From Chloroflexota bacterium (GTDB taxonomy: Bacteria; Chloroflexota; Dehalococcoidia; Lucifugimonadales; UBA3495), in NCBI GenBank assembly GCA_028873965.1, contig JAPPMU010000024.1, forward strand, positions 82,933 through 146,932: a stretch of DNA of 64,000 nt. Direction: 5' to 3'. Shown here in pieces: positions 60,613 through 64,000 of the stretch. Under the pieces are notes generated by a model that was not told the DNA's origin, searched no databases, and saw only the letters and a program-made list of their open reading frames with translations. The position numbers and the translations under genes were made by a program. How positions within the stretch are numbered: position 1 is the first letter of the stretch; each line of letters opens with the position of its first letter.

Positions 60613-61542
60613 CTACCGCCCCCGCAATCGCGGATCCAGCGTGTCCCGCAACGCGTCTCCCAGGAAGTTGATGGAGAACACGATGACGGAAATCGCCAGC
60701 CCGGGGAACACCGCCAGCCAAGGCGCGTTCCGGATGTATTGCGACGCGCCCTCGGTGAGCATTCCGCCCCAGGTGGGAACGTCCGGCGGCACTCCAACGC
60801 CCAGGAAGCTGAGCGACGCCTCGATGACAATCGCCAGCCCCAATGTGATGGTGCTCAGCACAATGTAGCTGGCGGTCACGTTGGGCAGGATGTGTCGCAG
60901 CATGATCCGCCACGGCCGCGCGCCGATGGCCTGGGCCGCCAGCGTGTAGTCCAACTCCTTGATGCTCAGCACCTGGGAGCGTATCACCCGGATCGCTCCG
61001 GGAACCAGGATCACCACCAGCGCGGCCACGATGTTGTTCACCGAGGCTCCCAGCGCGGCCATCAAACCCAGCGCCATGATGATTGCGGGAAACGCCATCA
61101 GGGCGTCCACGATCCGCTGTATCACCAGGTCCAGCACTCCGCCCACGTACGCGCTCAGGATCCCGATAATGGTGCCCAGGGTGATCCCGATGAGCACGCT
61201 CATGATGCCAACGTACATCGAGATGCGCGCGCCGGCGATCACCCGGCTGAAAACGTCACGGCCCAGGTCGTCTGAACCCAGCCAGGCGATGGAAGAAGGC
61301 GCGACGAAGGGCGCGTGGACCAGGTCCAGCGGGTCGTGGGGCACGATCACCGGCGCGAAAACCGCGGCCAAAACGGTCAGAATGATGATTGCGGCGCTGA
61401 GACCGCCCAACGGTTTGGTGCGACAGAACCTGAGGACATTGCCGTGCCACGTGGGTCGGGGCCGCATGTCCAATACTGCGGCGTCGTCCACTGCGGCGGC
61501 GTTTCGTGCGCTCAGCGCGTCATTGGGGGTTCGGGTTGTCAT
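60613..61542 (-). CDS. Dipeptide/oligopeptide-type ABC permease (DppC-like), set 1
   Basis: 309 residues, closely similar to 55629-56558: RTKPLGGLSAAIIILTVLAAVF, VPHDPLDLVHAPFVAPSSIAWLGSDDLGRDVFSRVIAGARISM, and the EAA loop LSIKELDYTLAAQAIGARPWRIML, ending ALRDTLDPRLRG. The extracellular segment differs most. It follows the DppB-like gene by 57 bases. Confidence 0.92.
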   Translation of the reverse strand: MTTRTPNDALSARNAAAVDDAAVLDMRPRPTWHGNVLRFCRTKPLGGLSAAIIILTVLAAVFAPVIVPHDPLDLVHAPFVAPSSIAWLGSDDLGRDVFSRVIAGARISMYVGIMSVLIGITLGTIIGILSAYVGGVLDLVIQRIVDALMAFPAIIMALGLMAALGASVNNIVAALVVILVPGAIRVIRSQVLSIKELDYTLAAQAIGARPWRIMLRHILPNVTASYIVLSTITLGLAIVIEASLSFLGVGVPPDVPTWGGMLTEGASQYIRNAPWLAVFPGLAISVIVFSINFLGDALRDTLDPRLRGR

Positions 61543-61599
61543 CGCCGGTTCTCCAATGCCAATGACTTGTAACGGCTAAATCCAACGGTGGGTCCGTCG

Positions 61600-62553
61600 C
61601 TATGCGTACCGGATGCGCGGGTCCAGCCATCCGTAGAGCAGGTCAACCAGCAGGTTGATCACGACGATCGACACCGCCACGATCACAATGATCGCCTGAA
61701 TGGTCGGGAAGTCCCGCTGGAAAACCGCGTCGATGAGCAACTGACCGACGCCCGGGATCAGGAAGATGCGCTCGATGATCACCGTGCCGCCGAACAGCCG
61801 GCCGAACTGCCAGCCCGAGATGGTCAGGATGGGCAGGACGGCATTCTTCAACCCGTGGCGGGACAGCACGATCCTCTCGCGCAGTCCCTTGGAACGGGCG
61901 GTCCTCATGTAGTCCTCGCGCAGGATCTCCATCATCGAAGACCGGGTTACCCGCGCGATGAATGCCATGTCGTAGAACCCCAGGGCCAGCGCCGGCAGCA
62001 TCATCTGCTTGATGTTGGCCCACGGATCATCCCAGATGTTTTCGTAACCCAGCGGAGGCAGCCAGCCAAACGCCCGTATCAGTATCAGGGTCAGCAGGAT
62101 GCCGCTGAAGAAGGTCGGAATCGATATGCCGACCAGGGTGAAGATACGCGACACGTAGTCAATGGGACTGTCCGGCTTGATGGCCGAGACAACCCCCAGG
62201 GGCACAGCGCAGACGACCGCCAGGGCAATCCCCAGGATCGCCAGCTCGATGGTGACCGGGATGCGCTCGCCCAGCCGGTCCATCACCGGCCCGTTCCACC
62301 AGAAGGACGTGCCGAAGTCTCCCCGCAGCAGGCCGCTCATCCAATCGAAGTACTGAACCACGATGGGCCGATCGGTGCCCAGTTCGACGCGGAGTTCCTG
62401 TAGTTCCTGCTCGGTGTAGGCCGCGTCGTCCGCGCTCAGGATGGCCAGCGCCGGGTCGCCGGGAATGAGCCGCATCACCACGAATACGATGACCGTCACC
62501 AGCAGCACGGTGGGTATGAATAACCCGATGCGTTTGGCAGCGTACTGTCTCAT
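61600..62553 (-). CDS. Dipeptide/oligopeptide-type ABC permease (DppB-like), set 1
   Basis: 317 residues, paralogous to 56598-57554: AAKRIGLFIPTVLLVTVIVFVVMRLIPGDPAL, VELGTDRPIVVQYFDWMSGLLRGDFGTSFW, IPTFFSGILLTLILIRAFGWLPPLGYENIW, and the EAA loop YMRTARSKGLRERIVLSRHGLKNAVLPIL. It sits 66 bases downstream of the binding-protein gene, in the same order as set 2. Confidence 0.93.
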   Translation of the reverse strand: MRQYAAKRIGLFIPTVLLVTVIVFVVMRLIPGDPALAILSADDAAYTEQELQELRVELGTDRPIVVQYFDWMSGLLRGDFGTSFWWNGPVMDRLGERIPVTIELAILGIALAVVCAVPLGVVSAIKPDSPIDYVSRIFTLVGISIPTFFSGILLTLILIRAFGWLPPLGYENIWDDPWANIKQMMLPALALGFYDMAFIARVTRSSMMEILREDYMRTARSKGLRERIVLSRHGLKNAVLPILTISGWQFGRLFGGTVIIERIFLIPGVGQLLIDAVFQRDFPTIQAIIVIVAVSIVVINLLVDLLYGWLDPRIRYA

Positions 62554-62619
62554 TTGAACCCCCTAACGTCCCGGACGCGGCATGATTGAGTGCAGCATGA
62601 TCGAGCGCGGTCCGTTTGG

Positions 62620-64000
62620 CTAACGGTCAAGCCAGTAGTCTTCGTACTTGAAGAAATACTGGACGGTGGTGGGCGGGTGGAACCCCTTGATGTCGCGGTG
62701 GACGATCCAGAAGAACCGGTTCCAGCCCAGGTTGACCCAGTGGTTGTCGGAATAGTCGTTCAACCACAGCTCCGCCGTCTTGTTGATCTCCCGACGGGCG
62801 TCCGGGTCCTGCTCGGTCTTCTGAGACTCGAACCATTCCTCCACCATCGGGTTGCTCCAGTCGGTGTAGTTGCGGGTGCCGCCCTTGTTATAAACGCCGC
62901 CGTACAGCGCGTCCGGGTCCAGCACCACCATACCCTCACCCTGGCAGGATACGATCCAGTCGCCGGCGGAGTCCGGTGAGCGGGAAGTGCCGTATTTGGC
63001 GTATCCGGCGGCGCTGGGCAGGGTCTCGATGTCGCCGGTGATGCCCAGGGCGTCTTCCAGCTGCTGTTTGATCACCGCGCACTGCTTGGGATAGCCGGCC
63101 ACCTGCCGGGCGGTGTACAGGACCTCAAAACCGTCGGGGTATCCGGCTTCCTCCATCAGCCGCTTGGCTTCCGCCAGGTCTTCCTGGCCGCCGGGGCTGT
63201 CCTTGGGCCGGATGCCGGGCCAGGTGTAGCACTCGTCGAAGGAGTGTCCCATGCCTCCCAGCGGGCAAGCGATGCCAGCCGTGTTGTCCCAGATCTTCAG
63301 GTTGAGGTCGTCCCGGTCGATGGCCAGGTGAATGGCCTTCCGCACCCGTGGATCAGTGAAAGGCTCCCGCTTCACGTTCATCATGAAGCCCCAGTTGCCT
63401 GAAGGCGGGAACTCGTGCATCACGTATTCCCCTTCCATCCGCTGTTCCAGTTCCAGGTACTCCAGGGGCGTCAGGTTGGAGAAGCCGCCGTTCATCATGT
63501 CGATGTTGCGTCCCTCGATCTGAGCGGTCAGGGTCGCGGTGTCAACAATGATGAAGTGTTCGATGCGGTCGAAGTATGGCTTGCCGGTCTTGAAGTAGTT
63601 TTCGTTCCGGTTCACGAAGTAGGAGTTGCCCGACGAGTACTCCTCAAGAATGAACGGGCCGGAACCGGAGTTGTGCTTGATGATGTTCTCGGAGAGGTTC
63701 AGGTCAATCCCCTGCTCCAGCAGGTGCTTCGGCAGAACCTTCACGTAGTCGATTGCCATGAACTTGATGAAAGCGCCCGACGGGAACCGCAGGTCAAACT
63801 CGATGGTCCGGTCGTCAACGGCCCTGATCACGTCGTTGGCGTTGGTGGGCGTGCAGTCGCCCCCGTCTCGATCCGCTACCTGCAGCCCAACGGCATACTG
63901 CCGCCACAGCCCCGAGCGTCCGGCCGCATTGCACGGGTTGGCGTAGCGCAGGAAGCTGTACACCACGTCGGCCGACGTCAGCGGCTCTCCGTCGTTCCAC
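62620..64000 (-). CDS. ABC-type peptide substrate-binding protein (family 5), set 1, N-terminal part outside window
   Basis: The frame runs off the window edge at 64000 (460 codons visible), reading WNDGEPLTSADVVYSFLRYANP, which aligns with WTDGTEITSADVISTHSRYANP of the set 2 protein; the signal peptide and linker are missing because of the window limit. Conserved pieces include GSGPFILEEYSSGNSYFVNRN, RVRKAIHLAIDRDDLNLKIWD, and the end KYEDYWLDR. It supplies the permeases downstream. The internal methionine near 63966 is not the start. Confidence 0.93.
   Translation of the reverse strand, partial: WNDGEPLTSADVVYSFLRYANPCNAAGRSGLWRQYAVGLQVADRDGGDCTPTNANDVIRAVDDRTIEFDLRFPSGAFIKFMAIDYVKVLPKHLLEQGIDLNLSENIIKHNSGSGPFILEEYSSGNSYFVNRNENYFKTGKPYFDRIEHFIIVDTATLTAQIEGRNIDMMNGGFSNLTPLEYLELEQRMEGEYVMHEFPPSGNWGFMMNVKREPFTDPRVRKAIHLAIDRDDLNLKIWDNTAGIACPLGGMGHSFDECYTWPGIRPKDSPGGQEDLAEAKRLMEEAGYPDGFEVLYTARQVAGYPKQCAVIKQQLEDALGITGDIETLPSAAGYAKYGTSRSPDSAGDWIVSCQGEGMVVLDPDALYGGVYNKGGTRNYTDWSNPMVEEWFESQKTEQDPDARREINKTAELWLNDYSDNHWVNLGWNRFFWIVHRDIKGFHPPTTVQYFFKYEDYWLDR

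Noticed and set aside
1-64000. tRNA and rRNA genes, riboswitches, prophage or conjugative modules
   Set aside because: I read the gaps for cloverleaf ends, conserved rRNA segments, integrases and phage structural genes and recognised none. A covariance-model search would be needed to be certain for small RNAs.

Overview
The window is GC-rich, densely coded bacterial chromosome. No tRNA, rRNA, CRISPR array, integrase or prophage gene was recognised. The gene mix suggests a heterotrophic Chloroflexota bacterium, possibly a SAR202 or Dehalococcoidia-like lineage from the sea or a sponge. It combines many oxidative and hydrolytic catabolic enzymes with repeated Uma2 nucleases, clan AA aspartic proteases, HEPN/nucleotidyltransferase pairs and two Dpp-type transporters. 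This assignment is inferred from gene content alone.

Layout. 1-12.6 kb: an 11-residue-repeat coiled-coil protein cut by the window edge, then mostly minus-strand catabolic genes (VOC protein, acetyltransferase, GMC oxidoreductase, Uma2, thiolase, family 5 uracil-DNA glycosylase, HyuB, aspartic protease, PIG-L deacetylase, HyuA) and an AlaX-type tRNA editing protein. 12.6-14.6 kb: divergently transcribed dnaN (sliding clamp) and an SRAP abasic-site protein. 14.6-20.2 kb: a compact minus-strand signalling unit of STAS antagonist, receiver-PP2C phosphatase, RsbW-like kinase, periplasmic binding lipoprotein and HAMP histidine kinase. 20.5-22.3 kb: a probable selenoprotein of the UGSC family, read through an in-frame TGA at 20925-20927 with a SECIS-like hairpin just after it. 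22.4-38.1 kb: a HEPN-like gene, three alpha/beta hydrolases (two lacking the nucleophile serine), a MetE-like methyltransferase, OsmC and rhodanese, Uma2, enoyl-CoA hydratase, two nitroreductases, an SMP-30 lactonase, and a two-subunit TPP decarboxylase. 38.3-43.2 kb: a 2-oxoacid dehydrogenase operon (E1 alpha, a small membrane/coiled-coil protein, E1 beta, E2) followed by lipB. 43.2-52.7 kb: Uma2, a frameshifted aspartic protease with its DUF5678-like partner, two small membrane proteins, the McrBC type IV restriction system, a HEPN/MNT pair, a fumarylacetoacetate hydrolase and several membrane proteins. 52.7-64 kb: a BNR-repeat protein, a second SMP-30 lactonase, two related aspartic proteases, and two tandem paralogous transporter sets (binding protein, DppB, DppC) without ATPases, the second running off the window.

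The genes point to import of peptides or other small organic compounds, opening of lactone, hydantoin and ester bonds, and thioester and 2-oxoacid oxidation, alongside a defence layer. Several intergenic regions hold short non-coding elements with terminal inverted repeats, two with flanking direct repeats, and three copies of a 26-28 bp palindrome.
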